DNA of 25,084 nucleotides. It comes from Dehalococcoidia bacterium UBA2777 (GTDB taxonomy: Bacteria; Chloroflexota; Dehalococcoidia; UBA2247; UBA2777). Position numbers and translations under genes: made by a program. The stretch lies in NCBI GenBank assembly GCA_002352365.1, contig DEIJ01000112.1, positions 1 to 25,084 on the forward strand, given 5' to 3'. Below are positions 7,792-15,071 of this stretch, in pieces. The notes under the pieces are model-generated. The model was not told the DNA's origin and ran no database searches. It saw only the letters and a list, made by a program, of their open reading frames with translations. Numbering within the stretch: position 1 is the stretch's first letter; each line of letters begins with the position of its first letter.

Positions 7792-8868
7792 CTAAGGCTC
7801 CACCCTCTCCGTAATCAATCCCCCCATCTCCCTTGTCCCCACCTGGATATTACCTGGCTTCATTATATCATAGGTGCGATAGCCCGCTTGTAGGACTTCG
7901 CTGGTTGCTTTGTCTATCGCTTCAGCCTCTCTGTTGAGGCCAAAGGAGTAGCGTAGCATCAGGGCTACACTTAATATAGTGCCAATGGGATTGGCTAGAT
8001 TTTGCCCTGCCCTTTTGGGGGCACTGCCATGAACCGGTTCATACATGCCAAGTTTCCCCACCCCTAAGCTGGCTGAGGGAAGCATCCCCATTGAGCCGGC
8101 TAGCATCGCTGCCTCATCGGTTAAGATATCACCAAACATATTCTCGGTGACAATGACATCGAACTGGGCAGGTCGCTGCACCAGCCGCATGGCGCAGGCA
8201 TCCACTAGCATGTGCTCTAGCTCCACATCAGGATATTGACCGGAAAGCTCTGAAGCTATCTGCCGCCATAGGCGAGATGACACTAGGATGTTGGCTTTAT
8301 CTACCGAGGTAAGCTTCCTACGCCTACTTCTGGCCAATTCAAAGCCTACCCTTAAGATACGCTCAATCTCGTGCTCAGAGTAGGACAAGGTGTCAATGGC
8401 ATGCCTGCCTCGGGAAGTTTGCCACTGCTTTTGGGGCTTTCCAAAATAGAGCCCTCCGGTAAGCTCACGCACCACTATGAGGTCTACCCCTTCGATAACT
8501 TCAGGCTTCAGAGTGGTAGAATCAGCCAACATAGGGAAAACCTTAACCGGGCGCAAATTAGCAAATAGCCCTAGTTCTTTACGCAAACTCAGGAGTCCAT
8601 CCTCGGGGCGAACCTTAGCTTGGGGGTCATCCCATTTGGGGCCACCCACTGCCCCCAACAATACTGCATCGCATTTGCGGCACATCTGAAGCACCTCGGG
8701 GGTAAGAGCCACTCCAAACTGATCTATGGCAACTCCACCTACTGCGCCCCAGTGGAGGCAAAACTCATGGCCAAACCTTCTGCCCCCCGCTTCCAGAACC
8801 TTTATACCTTGATCAATAACCTCAGGTCCAACACCATCACCGGGCAAGACAGCAATATCAAGTCTCAT
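7792..8868 (-). CDS. leuB: 3-isopropylmalate dehydrogenase
   Basis: This NAD-dependent enzyme oxidises and decarboxylates 3-isopropylmalate in leucine synthesis. The 358-residue product begins IAVLPGDGVGPEV. It has the substrate arginines in LRPVKVFP and RELTGGLYFG, the catalytic Tyr in DTLSYSEHEI, Lys in VDKANIL, and the metal aspartates in GDILTDEAAMLAGS. The NAD-binding HGSAPKRAGQNLANPIG block is also present. The start overlaps the end of leuD by 11 bases, so the two are coupled. A related tartrate or isocitrate dehydrogenase is unlikely given these motifs and the leuD neighbour. Confidence 0.95.
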   Translation of the reverse strand: MRLDIAVLPGDGVGPEVIDQGIKVLEAGGRRFGHEFCLHWGAVGGVAIDQFGVALTPEVLQMCRKCDAVLLGAVGGPKWDDPQAKVRPEDGLLSLRKELGLFANLRPVKVFPMLADSTTLKPEVIEGVDLIVVRELTGGLYFGKPQKQWQTSRGRHAIDTLSYSEHEIERILRVGFELARSRRRKLTSVDKANILVSSRLWRQIASELSGQYPDVELEHMLVDACAMRLVQRPAQFDVIVTENMFGDILTDEAAMLAGSMGMLPSASLGVGKLGMYEPVHGSAPKRAGQNLANPIGTILSVALMLRYSFGLNREAEAIDKATSEVLQAGYRTYDIMKPGNIQVGTREMGGLITERVEP

Positions 8869-9406
8869 CCTGGGCCTCTAAGTACATCCAGAACTGCTCG
8901 ATTGCCCGAGACCGCTCGGTTAATTTCCTCTTAGTATGCTCAATCAGTCCTCCTGACAAAATCAACTGCAGCATGAATCCTGGGTAGGGCTTAGCTTGGA
9001 ATACCTTTCCACAGGTGAGATTGTCGATCTCGCCGCTGGATAATTCAACTTCCAGAATATCGCCACAGTTCGTCCCCTCCACTGTCTCAAGGCATTCCAG
9101 GATGGGCAAGCCAATATTTATGCAATTGCGGAAGAAAATTCGAGCGAAGCTTCTAGCGACAAGGCAGGAGATACCTGCTGCCTTAATTGCTAAGGGAGCA
9201 TGCTCCCGTGATGAGCCGCAGCCAAAGTTAGCACCTGCCACAATGATATCTCCCGGCTGCACTCGGGCTACAAAGTCCGGGTCGATATTCTCTAGGCAAT
9301 GCTTGGCTAGCTCAACAGGTTGGGAGATATTAAGATAACGAGCGGGAATGATTGCGTCGGTATCCACATTGGCACCATATTTATGAACCCTCCCCTTAAG
9401 CTTCAA
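8858..9406 (-). CDS. leuD: 3-isopropylmalate dehydratase small subunit
   Basis: This is the swivelling small subunit that, with LeuC, isomerises 2- to 3-isopropylmalate. Of its 182 residues, the first 20 read MKLKGRVHKYGANVDTDAII, followed by ARYLN, then GCGSSREHAPLAIKAAG. These mark the bacterial/archaeal short LeuD type. TTG 9406 is the start: the family opens at this strand and GGGAGAG lies a few bases upstream. After the usual end at about residue 160 there is a charged tail (KLTERSRAIEQFWMYLEAQDET), absent from typical members and partly shared with the leuB start. No leuC is adjacent, so the partner must be elsewhere. Homoaconitase-type small subunits look alike, but the leuB overlap favours leucine synthesis. 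Confidence 0.92.
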   Translation of the reverse strand: MKLKGRVHKYGANVDTDAIIPARYLNISQPVELAKHCLENIDPDFVARVQPGDIIVAGANFGCGSSREHAPLAIKAAGISCLVARSFARIFFRNCINIGLPILECLETVEGTNCGDILEVELSSGEIDNLTCGKVFQAKPYPGFMLQLILSGGLIEHTKRKLTERSRAIEQFWMYLEAQDET

Positions 9407-9524
9407 AAGGTCTCTCCCCTTCCACGAGGCAAAAGCTTGAAGGCCTATTCAGAGCTTTCTGCCCCGATCTTTCTGGTAATTGCACCGGCAACTTCTCTCT
9501 TCCTTCCTTTTAGAGATTATCTCT

Positions 9525-9611
9525 TTACTTGATGGTATAGCTTATACTTACACTAACCGCTATTTCCATCTCAGCCGGGCTAATGGGAAGGGCTAGCTCA
9601 ACGTACTCCAT
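9525..9611 (-). CDS. Possible 28-residue peptide upstream of leuD
   Basis: An ATG at 9611 lies 8 bases after AGGAGG, an ideal spacing, and opens a 28-codon frame starting MEYVELALPISPAEMEIAVS. I do not recognise it. It has only two leucine codons, so it is not an obvious leucine attenuator peptide. It may be a leader, a genuine microprotein or the stub of a lost gene. The main support is the ribosome site. Confidence 0.3.
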   Translation of the reverse strand: MEYVELALPISPAEMEIAVSVSISYTIK

Positions 9612-9863
9612 TCCCCTAACCTCCTGCCTATATTTTCCCCATTTTACTTTATAAGTTGTTCTGTTTCAACCTAGGATTTCTTGCCCTTTAGGAAGCAAGC
9701 CCGGACAAGGGATCTCCCGTGAAGATACAATGAAGGGGAATCCTTACAGGGGTGAGACCAATAGTTAGGCAGGTTATCAGGATTTCGGATATATCCCCTG
9801 CCATAGAAGGGAATCCCTCAGGCTAACTACAAAGCTATTCGGAGATTTTCGGCCTACGATGAG

Positions 9864-9893
9864 CCCCAAAAGGCCACAGGCCGCCTTTTTGGG
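9864..9893. terminator. Strong hairpin, possibly a bidirectional terminator
   Basis: CCCCAAAAGGC (9864-9874) pairs with GCCTTTTTGGG (9883-9893), with one bulged T and an 8-base loop. The T run is inside the stem, so it is not a classical terminator in either direction. Its place between divergent leuD and thiC leaves its partner transcript unclear. Confidence 0.35.
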
Positions 9894-10017
9894 AGTAAGC
9901 ACCACTTCCAGCTAGCAAGGAAGATAATAGAGGGAATTATCTCCACAACTCCCTCGCTGATGAAGGGTTTGGTTCTCGGAGATGTCCGAAGTTAGGTCTG
10001 AAGGTCAGGACTAGCCA

Positions 10018-10046
10018 TTGTATTTTAGGCTGCTTTATTGTAAAAT
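10018..10046 (+). promoter_or_regulatory. Candidate sigma70-type promoter for thiC
   Basis: TTGTAT (10018-10023) and TAAAAT (10041-10046) are separated by 17 bases. The -10 matches 5 of 6 consensus positions, the -35 only 3. Transcription from about 10053 would give a leader of about 150 bases before thiC, containing the hairpins described next. Confidence 0.4.
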
Positions 10047-10063
10047 GAAAATAGTATAGGTTT

Positions 10064-10136
10064 ATGGGGCACTGAAGAAGCGTTGTCATCTGGAACTGAC
10101 CCCATGTGCCTGATCGTGGTGGTGTTGGCGGAGCGA
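10064..10136 (+). promoter_or_regulatory. thiC leader with faint TPP-riboswitch-like layout
   Basis: ATGGGG (10064-10069) pairs with CCCCAT (10100-10105), with GGAACTGA just before the closing CCCC. CCTGATC (10109-10115) and GCGGAGCGA (10128-10136) follow. A THI-box aptamer has the same order: GGGG, CTGAGA before CCC, CCTGATC, then GCGNAGGGA. The two signature motifs are imperfect here (CTGA only; AGCGA for AGGGA) and the P5 stem is not evident. It is therefore either a diverged or dead TPP aptamer or a chance likeness. Confidence 0.25.
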
Positions 10137-10144
10137 TTAGCTTA

Positions 10145-10182
10145 GACCAAGAGCTTAGTGCCGCGGATTTAAGCTCTTGGTC
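10145..10182 (+). promoter_or_regulatory. Perfect 13-bp hairpin just upstream of thiC
   Basis: GACCAAGAGCTTA (10145-10157) and TAAGCTCTTGGTC (10170-10182) are perfectly complementary around a 12-base loop (GTGCCGCGGATT). TTTGACTTT follows, a weak U-tract. Its place between the leader and the thiC ribosome site (GGAGGGG) suits a terminator or expression platform. Confidence 0.6.
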
Positions 10183-10200
10183 TTTGACTTTGGAGGGGAA

Positions 10201-11496
10201 ATGACACAGCTTGAAGCGGCGAGGAAAGGCATCATAACTTCAGAAATGAGGATTGTAGCTGGGAAAGAAAGCATTGATGCTGAACTGGTGAGGCAGGGGG
10301 TGGCTCAAGGGACAATAGTGATTCCGGCAAACATCAGGCATCGCAATCTTAATCCCTGTGGCATTGGTAAAGGGCTTAGCACCAAGGTAAATGCTAACAT
10401 TGGTACTTCAGTCGATCGGAGTGATGTAGCTGTCGAACTAGATAAGCTTGAGGTTGCCATTGAGTATAAAGCAGATACAGTTATGGACCTGAGCACAGGG
10501 GGTGATATTGCCGCCATTCTAGGTAGCATCATCGCTGCTTGTCCCCTCCCCTTGGGTACTGTGCCTATCTATCAGGCAGGCATTGAAGCCATAGGGAGTC
10601 AAGGGGCAATAGTCAGTATGACTGCTGATGACCTCTTTGCTACCATTGAACAGCAGGCCGAAGGTGGGGTTGATTTTATGACTGTGCATTGTGGAGTGAC
10701 TCGGAGAGCCATCGCCTGCCTCAAGGAGCAAGGGAGGCTGACTGATGTAGTTTCCCGGGGAGGGGCTTTTCTAATCGGTTGGATACTGCATCAAGGGCAA
10801 GAGAATCCCCTTTATGAGCAATATGATCGCTTGCTGGAGATAGCCCGAAAATATGACATAACTTTAAGTTTAGGTGATGGGCTACGCCCGGGAAGTCTGG
10901 CCGATGCTACTGACCGAGCCCAAATTGAAGAGTTGCTCACTTTAGGAGAGCTAGTGGAGCGTGCCCGGGCAGCAGGGGTTCAAGTGATGGTTGAGGGGCC
11001 AGGACATGTTCCCCTCGACCAAATTGTGGCTAATGTGCAGTTAGAGAAGCGCCTGTGTAAGGAAGCTCCTTTCTACGTGCTGGGGCCTCTAGTTACCGAC
11101 ATCGCTGCTGGCTACGATCACATCGCTGGAGCTATTGGCGGGGCCATTGCTGCAGCTAGCGGTGCTGATTTCCTGTGCTATGTTACCCCCTCGGAACATC
11201 TCTCCCTACCTGATGTCGAAGACGTGAAGGAGGGAGTGATCAGCGCCCGCATCGCTGCTCATGCCGCTGACATTGTCAAGGGAGTAGAAGGTGCTGCAGA
11301 ATGGGACAAAAAGATGTCCCTGGCTCGCCAGAGCCTTGATTGGCAGGAGCAGACCAGGCTCTCCCTCGATCCCCAAAAGGCTCATCAAATGCATACTCGC
11401 TTTACCCCAACTCAGGCTACTTGCAGCATGTGCGGCCCCTTCTGCGCTATGGCGCTAACCGAGAAATACTTGAAGGTCTCCTCCCCAAAGTGCTGA
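10201..11496 (+). CDS. thiC: Phosphomethylpyrimidine synthase ThiC (or BzaF-type paralogue)
   Basis: ThiC converts aminoimidazole ribotide to HMP phosphate for thiamine, a radical-SAM reaction with a C-terminal [4Fe-4S] cluster. The 431-residue product starts MTQLEAARKGIITSEM behind GGAGGGG and has TVMDLSTGGDI, TVHCGVTRRA, LGDGLRPG and VEGPGHVPLDQI, all ThiC hallmarks. An in-frame TTG at 10177 is rejected because it lies in the upstream hairpin. The cluster cysteines are Cys408, Cys411 and Cys415 in CSMCGPFC, spaced CX2CX3C rather than the CX2CX4C (CSMCGPKFC) of E. coli ThiC. The length is that of the short clostridial/archaeal group lacking the N-terminal domain. BzaF, which makes 5-hydroxybenzimidazole for cobamides, is a close paralogue and cannot be excluded; no other thi or bza gene is in the window. 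Confidence 0.85.
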   Translation: MTQLEAARKGIITSEMRIVAGKESIDAELVRQGVAQGTIVIPANIRHRNLNPCGIGKGLSTKVNANIGTSVDRSDVAVELDKLEVAIEYKADTVMDLSTGGDIAAILGSIIAACPLPLGTVPIYQAGIEAIGSQGAIVSMTADDLFATIEQQAEGGVDFMTVHCGVTRRAIACLKEQGRLTDVVSRGGAFLIGWILHQGQENPLYEQYDRLLEIARKYDITLSLGDGLRPGSLADATDRAQIEELLTLGELVERARAAGVQVMVEGPGHVPLDQIVANVQLEKRLCKEAPFYVLGPLVTDIAAGYDHIAGAIGGAIAAASGADFLCYVTPSEHLSLPDVEDVKEGVISARIAAHAADIVKGVEGAAEWDKKMSLARQSLDWQEQTRLSLDPQKAHQMHTRFTPTQATCSMCGPFCAMALTEKYLKVSSPKC

Positions 11497-11577
11497 TTAT
11501 GATGAGAAAGAAGAGGCAAAAATATCCCTTAGCGTCTGTCATGCTTCAAGATTCCCTTTAAACACCTCTCCACCTGC

Positions 11578-11606
11578 TTGCTAAAATATTTCTGTTGATT
11601 TATAAT
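11578..11606 (+). promoter_or_regulatory. Sigma70-type promoter of groESL
   Basis: TTGCTA (11578-11583) and a consensus TATAAT (11601-11606) are 17 bases apart. A start near 11613 would put the CIRCE operator at the very start of the transcript, as in HrcA-regulated operons. Confidence 0.75.
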
Positions 11607-11610
11607 CTAA

Positions 11611-11637
11611 CTGGCAGTCTTAATGCAAGAGTGCTAA
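11611..11637 (+). promoter_or_regulatory. CIRCE operator (HrcA site), left half degenerate
   Basis: The right half GAGTGCTAA (11629-11637) is a perfect CIRCE half-site. Exactly nine bases before it, CTGGCAGTC (11611-11619) matches TTAGCACTC at six of nine positions. The N9 spacing and the place between promoter and groES support heat-shock repression by HrcA. hrcA itself is not in the window. Confidence 0.75.
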
Positions 11638-11656
11638 TTTTGAAAGGAGGTGAGGG

Positions 11657-11947
11657 ATGGCTGTTAAGCTTTCACCCTTGGGAGACCGGGTGGTAATTAA
11701 GCCGATCTCTAAGGAGGAAGTGACTAAAGGAGGTATAGTAATACCTGATACCGCTAAGGAGAAGCCCCAGGAGGGTGAGATCATCGCTGTCGGTCCCGGC
11801 CGGCTGTCTGATGAGGGGAAACGTATTGCCATGGAGGTGAAGGAAGGCGATAAGATAATCTATGCTAAATACGCCGGCACCGAGATCAAGATTGATGATG
11901 AAGAGCTGATCATCTTGAGGGAGAGTGATATTTTAGCCAAGAAATAA
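11657..11947 (+). CDS. groES: Co-chaperonin GroES
   Basis: The 96-residue lid of the GroEL folding chamber, acting as a heptamer in the cytoplasm. It starts VKLSPLGDRVVIKPISKEE and has the mobile-loop region TKGGIVIPDTAKEKPQEGEI, then AVGPG, the YAKYAGTEIKIDDEE strand pair and the LILRESDILA end, all standard. AGGAGGT sits 5 bases before the ATG. groEL follows after 12 bases in the same operon, driven by the CIRCE-controlled promoter upstream. Confidence 0.98.
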   Translation: MAVKLSPLGDRVVIKPISKEEVTKGGIVIPDTAKEKPQEGEIIAVGPGRLSDEGKRIAMEVKEGDKIIYAKYAGTEIKIDDEELIILRESDILAKK

Positions 11948-11959
11948 GGAGGGAGGAAT

Positions 11960-13567
11960 ATGGCAAAACAATTACTTTATGGAGAGGAGGCACGGCGAGC
12001 CTTAAAACTAGGGATAGATGCTTTAACCGATGCAGTTAAGGTTACTCTAGGACCCAAAGGCCGGCCTGTAGCACTGGACAAGAAATTTGGCCCACCAACA
12101 GTAATTAATGACGGCGTGAGCATTGCCAAGGAGATTGAACTTCCTGACCCGTTTGAGAATATGGGAGCTCAGTTAGTGAAGGAAGCAGCCTCTAATACCA
12201 ATGATAAGTGTGGTGATGGCACCACAACTGCCACCATCTTAGCCCAGACTATGGTTACTGAGGGATTTAAGAATATAGCTGCTGGGGCAAATGCTATGGG
12301 TCTAAAGCGAGGCATCGAAAGGGGAGTGGAGGCGGTAGTAGAGGAACTCAAGAAAATGTCCACCCAGGTAGCTGGCAAGGAGCAGATTTCCCAAGTAGCT
12401 GCTATCTCAGCGGTAGATCAAGAGATCGGCGATCTCATTGCTAATGTTATGGAGAAGGTGGGTAAAGATGGGGTTATCACTGTAGAGGAATCTAAAGGGC
12501 TAAAGTTTGAGACTGAGTATGTAGAGGGGATGCAATTCGACCGTGGCTATATCAGCCCCTACTTCATCAGCAATGCGGAGAGAATGATAACCGAGATTGA
12601 GGACCCTTACATCCTCATCACTGATAAGAAGCTATCCGCAGTATCCGATATGTTGCCTGCATTAGAGAAGATACTTCAGGTAAGCAAGAGTGTGCTAATT
12701 ATAGCTGAGGACGTGGAAGGGGAAGCGCTAGCCACCTTGGTGGTCAATAGGCTAAGGGGTACCCTCAATTGTCTTGCCGTTAAAGCACCAGGCTTTGGCG
12801 ATCGTCGCAAGGCAATGCTGGAGGATGTGGCTATGCTCACCGGGGGAAAGGTGATCTCTGAAGAGGTGGGACGTAAGCTTGATTCAGTTACCGTAGCTGA
12901 CTTGGGCCGAGCACGCCGGGTAACTGCTGACAAGGACAATACCACCATCGTTGAAGGCAAGGGCTCTGAGGAAGACATCAAAGCGAGGATGAAGCAGATC
13001 AAGGCTCAGATAGAGGAGACTACCTCTGATTTCGATCGAGAGAAACTTCAGGAGAGGCTAGCCAAGTTAGCTGGTGGAGTAGCAGTGATCAAGGTGGGGG
13101 CAGCCTCAGAGGTAGAGCTTAAAGAGAAAAAGCACCGAGTTGAGGATGCTCTTTCGGCTACTCGGGCTGCCGTAGAGGAAGGTATCCTCCCTGGTGGAGG
13201 TGTGGCCTTGATCAATTCCATGCCCTATTTAGATAAGCTCATGACTGATGGCGATGAGGCTACTGGAGTAGCTATCTTGAAGCGGGCCTTAGAGGAGCCA
13301 TTGCGCTGGATTGCCATCAATGCTGCCAGAGAGGGATCGGTGATAGTGGAAGAGGTAAAGAAGAGCCCGAAGGGGGTCGGTTACGATGCCCAAAGGAATG
13401 AGTTTGGCAATATGGTAGAGAAGGGGATCATCGATCCACTTAAGGTTGTTAGAACTGCACTGGAGAATGCGGCGAGCGTTGCCGTTATGATACTGACCAC
13501 CGAGTCATTGGTCACCGATATTCCGGAGAAAGAAAAGGCAATGCCGCCTATGCCGCCGGAGTACTAA
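11960..13567 (+). CDS. groEL: Chaperonin GroEL
   Basis: The 535-residue Hsp60 subunit folds proteins in a double heptameric ring with ATP. It shows TLGPKGRPVALDKKFG, the ATPase loop CGDGTTTAT, the apical-domain region VEGMQFDRGYISPYF and EGILPGGGVAL near the C-terminal equatorial half. The start follows AGGAGGGAGG. The tail ends EKAMPPMPPEY, with no flexible GGM repeat. That repeat normally fills the cavity floor, so the tail is short and proline-rich. The stop lies 10 bases from the end of the convergent peptidase gene. Confidence 0.98.
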   Translation: MAKQLLYGEEARRALKLGIDALTDAVKVTLGPKGRPVALDKKFGPPTVINDGVSIAKEIELPDPFENMGAQLVKEAASNTNDKCGDGTTTATILAQTMVTEGFKNIAAGANAMGLKRGIERGVEAVVEELKKMSTQVAGKEQISQVAAISAVDQEIGDLIANVMEKVGKDGVITVEESKGLKFETEYVEGMQFDRGYISPYFISNAERMITEIEDPYILITDKKLSAVSDMLPALEKILQVSKSVLIIAEDVEGEALATLVVNRLRGTLNCLAVKAPGFGDRRKAMLEDVAMLTGGKVISEEVGRKLDSVTVADLGRARRVTADKDNTTIVEGKGSEEDIKARMKQIKAQIEETTSDFDREKLQERLAKLAGGVAVIKVGAASEVELKEKKHRVEDALSATRAAVEEGILPGGGVALINSMPYLDKLMTDGDEATGVAILKRALEEPLRWIAINAAREGSVIVEEVKKSPKGVGYDAQRNEFGNMVEKGIIDPLKVVRTALENAASVAVMILTTESLVTDIPEKEKAMPPMPPEY

Positions 13568-13577
13568 TCGAGTCGGG

Positions 13578-14858
13578 CTAGAGCTGGAGAAGCTGTTCGA
13601 TATGCTCGCCATCACCTGAGGGCCCAACCACAGCCAGGTTAAGCTTTTCAGTGACCAGAAGCTCTCCAGCCAGCCGCTCAAGCTCACTAGCTTGAATGGA
13701 GTCGATTGCAGCTGTTACCTCATCCAGGCTGAGGACTTGTCCCAAAAGTAATTCCTGAGCCCCGAGCCAATTAGCCACACTCGGGGGCTCTTCCATGCGT
13801 AGCAGCAAGCGCCCTTTACACAACTCCTTAGCCTTAGATAACTCGGCATCGGGGATGGGGGCCGCTTTAAGCCGGCTTAGCTCCTCAACAATGGCTTCGA
13901 CGGTAGTGAATAAATTCTTAGGGGCAACCGCAGCATAAATAGATAGTGAGCCTGAATCAAGAAACTGATTGACCGAGCTATGAATAGCGTAGGTGAGCGC
14001 TCGCTTTTCGCGGATTTCCGTATAAAGACGGCTGCTCATGCCTCCTCCGAGGACAACATTTAGTAAGCTAAGGGCAAAGCGATCGGGATGGCCAAGTGAT
14101 AACCCGCGCACCGCAAGATACAGATGAGCTTCCTCAGTATCCCGCACCTCAACACAAAGTTGTGGCGACTCTTGGTGGTCATCGGCTGGATACCATGGCC
14201 GAGGCATACCGCGATGCAAGTCAGCAAAGGTCTCCTCAACTTTGGCAACTGCTTCCTCAGGCGTGATATTGCCACTAATGCTGATTACTATGTTATTGGC
14301 CAGATATTGATGGCTAAAGTAATTTAGTATATCTTGCCGGGTCAGGCCAGCTACTGTCTCTCTACTTCCCGCCACATCGCGCCCTAAAGGTTGATTTGGC
14401 CACAGAAGCTCGTCAATGAGCATGCCAGCTCGATGCTGAGGGGAATCCATACTCAGGTTGATTTCCTCAATAATTACCTGGCGCTCCTTGTCTATATCTT
14501 GAGAGTCAAATCTAGAATGGCAGAGCATATCAGCCAGGACATCCAGGGCTAGAAAGAAGTGCAGGCAGGCAACTCGACACCAATATAGCGTCAATTCTTT
14601 ATCTGTACCTCCATTGAGTACCCCACCAACTGCTTCAATAGCCACGGAGATCTCTTTAGCTGTTCTTCGCCGCTCGGTACCTTTAAAGCAAAGATGTTCA
14701 ATGAAATGGGAAATCCCAGACTCAGCGGCGGTTTCATAGCGTGAACCAGTGCCAATAAACATGCTCAAGCATATCGAGCGGCTGTGAGGCATGGGGCTAA
14801 CAAGAACCCGTAGGCCATTACTTAAGGTAACCTTTTGATAAGTAGTATCTCCATCCAT
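13578..14858 (-). CDS. M16-family zinc metallopeptidase
   Basis: The 426-residue product resembles bacterial processing-peptidase-like M16B enzymes such as PqqL/YmxG. The inverted zinc motif HXXEH is His51-Phe-Ile-Glu54-His55, followed 77 residues later by Glu132, the third ligand (EEINLSMDSP). The C-terminal half has the substrate-binding GGGMSSRLYTEIREKRALTY block. All catalytic residues are present, so this should be the active partner. M16B enzymes often work as pairs and no inactive partner is adjacent. There is no signal peptide. ATG 14858 has no ribosome site and follows TAGAATATAAGCT, so the message may be leaderless. The 213-base gap upstream holds only weak short repeats (GCGTCAAT twice). 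Confidence 0.9.
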   Translation of the reverse strand: MDGDTTYQKVTLSNGLRVLVSPMPHSRSICLSMFIGTGSRYETAAESGISHFIEHLCFKGTERRRTAKEISVAIEAVGGVLNGGTDKELTLYWCRVACLHFFLALDVLADMLCHSRFDSQDIDKERQVIIEEINLSMDSPQHRAGMLIDELLWPNQPLGRDVAGSRETVAGLTRQDILNYFSHQYLANNIVISISGNITPEEAVAKVEETFADLHRGMPRPWYPADDHQESPQLCVEVRDTEEAHLYLAVRGLSLGHPDRFALSLLNVVLGGGMSSRLYTEIREKRALTYAIHSSVNQFLDSGSLSIYAAVAPKNLFTTVEAIVEELSRLKAAPIPDAELSKAKELCKGRLLLRMEEPPSVANWLGAQELLLGQVLSLDEVTAAIDSIQASELERLAGELLVTEKLNLAVVGPSGDGEHIEQLLQL

Positions 14859-15071
14859 AGCTTATATTCTAAGACGGTCTTTCTCTGGCGTCAATTTGAG
14901 CCGATGGTAGCGTCAATCCTCAAAATTGAGACTCAGCCTGCCAAGAGACACCAAGGCGGGGATTGCCCATGCTGAATCTGGCTGGAAAAACGATGCTGCA
15001 CCAGAGAGGTAAGGGGAAGCTACAATAAGGGCGTGGAGTCAAGCTGACATTGGCTAAATGGACAGTGAAAA

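Larger units (their letters stand above)
9407..10144. other. Structured intergenic region between leuD and thiC
   Basis: About 0.74 kb without a convincing long gene. It contains one 28-codon ORF (9525-9611), the near-perfect palindrome AGAGATTATCTCT next to it, and a region of nested inverted repeats at 9762-9829. In that region TAGTTAG (9762-9768) faces CTAACTA (9823-9829), and inside them GGCAGG faces CCTGCC (9797-9802). A strong hairpin lies at 9864-9893. The remainder up to 10017 shows nothing I can name. No leuC or leuA remnant was found in either strand by eye. Confidence 0.6.

Noticed and set aside
9768..9784. Minus-strand ATCCTGATAACCTGCC resembling a cobalamin-riboswitch B12 box
   Set aside because: None of the other conserved aptamer blocks (GGTGAAAATC, GCCACTG, GGGAAGGC) occurs upstream on that strand.
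10155..10168. TTAGTGCCGCGG resembling a T-box core (GGTGGNACCGCG)
   Set aside because: Only TGCCGCGG fits, no stem I or specifier region is seen, and thiC is not a T-box-type gene.
10177..10200. TTG start 24 bases upstream for thiC
   Set aside because: It lies in the right arm of the perfect hairpin; ATG 10201 has GGAGGGG directly upstream and the family N-terminus.
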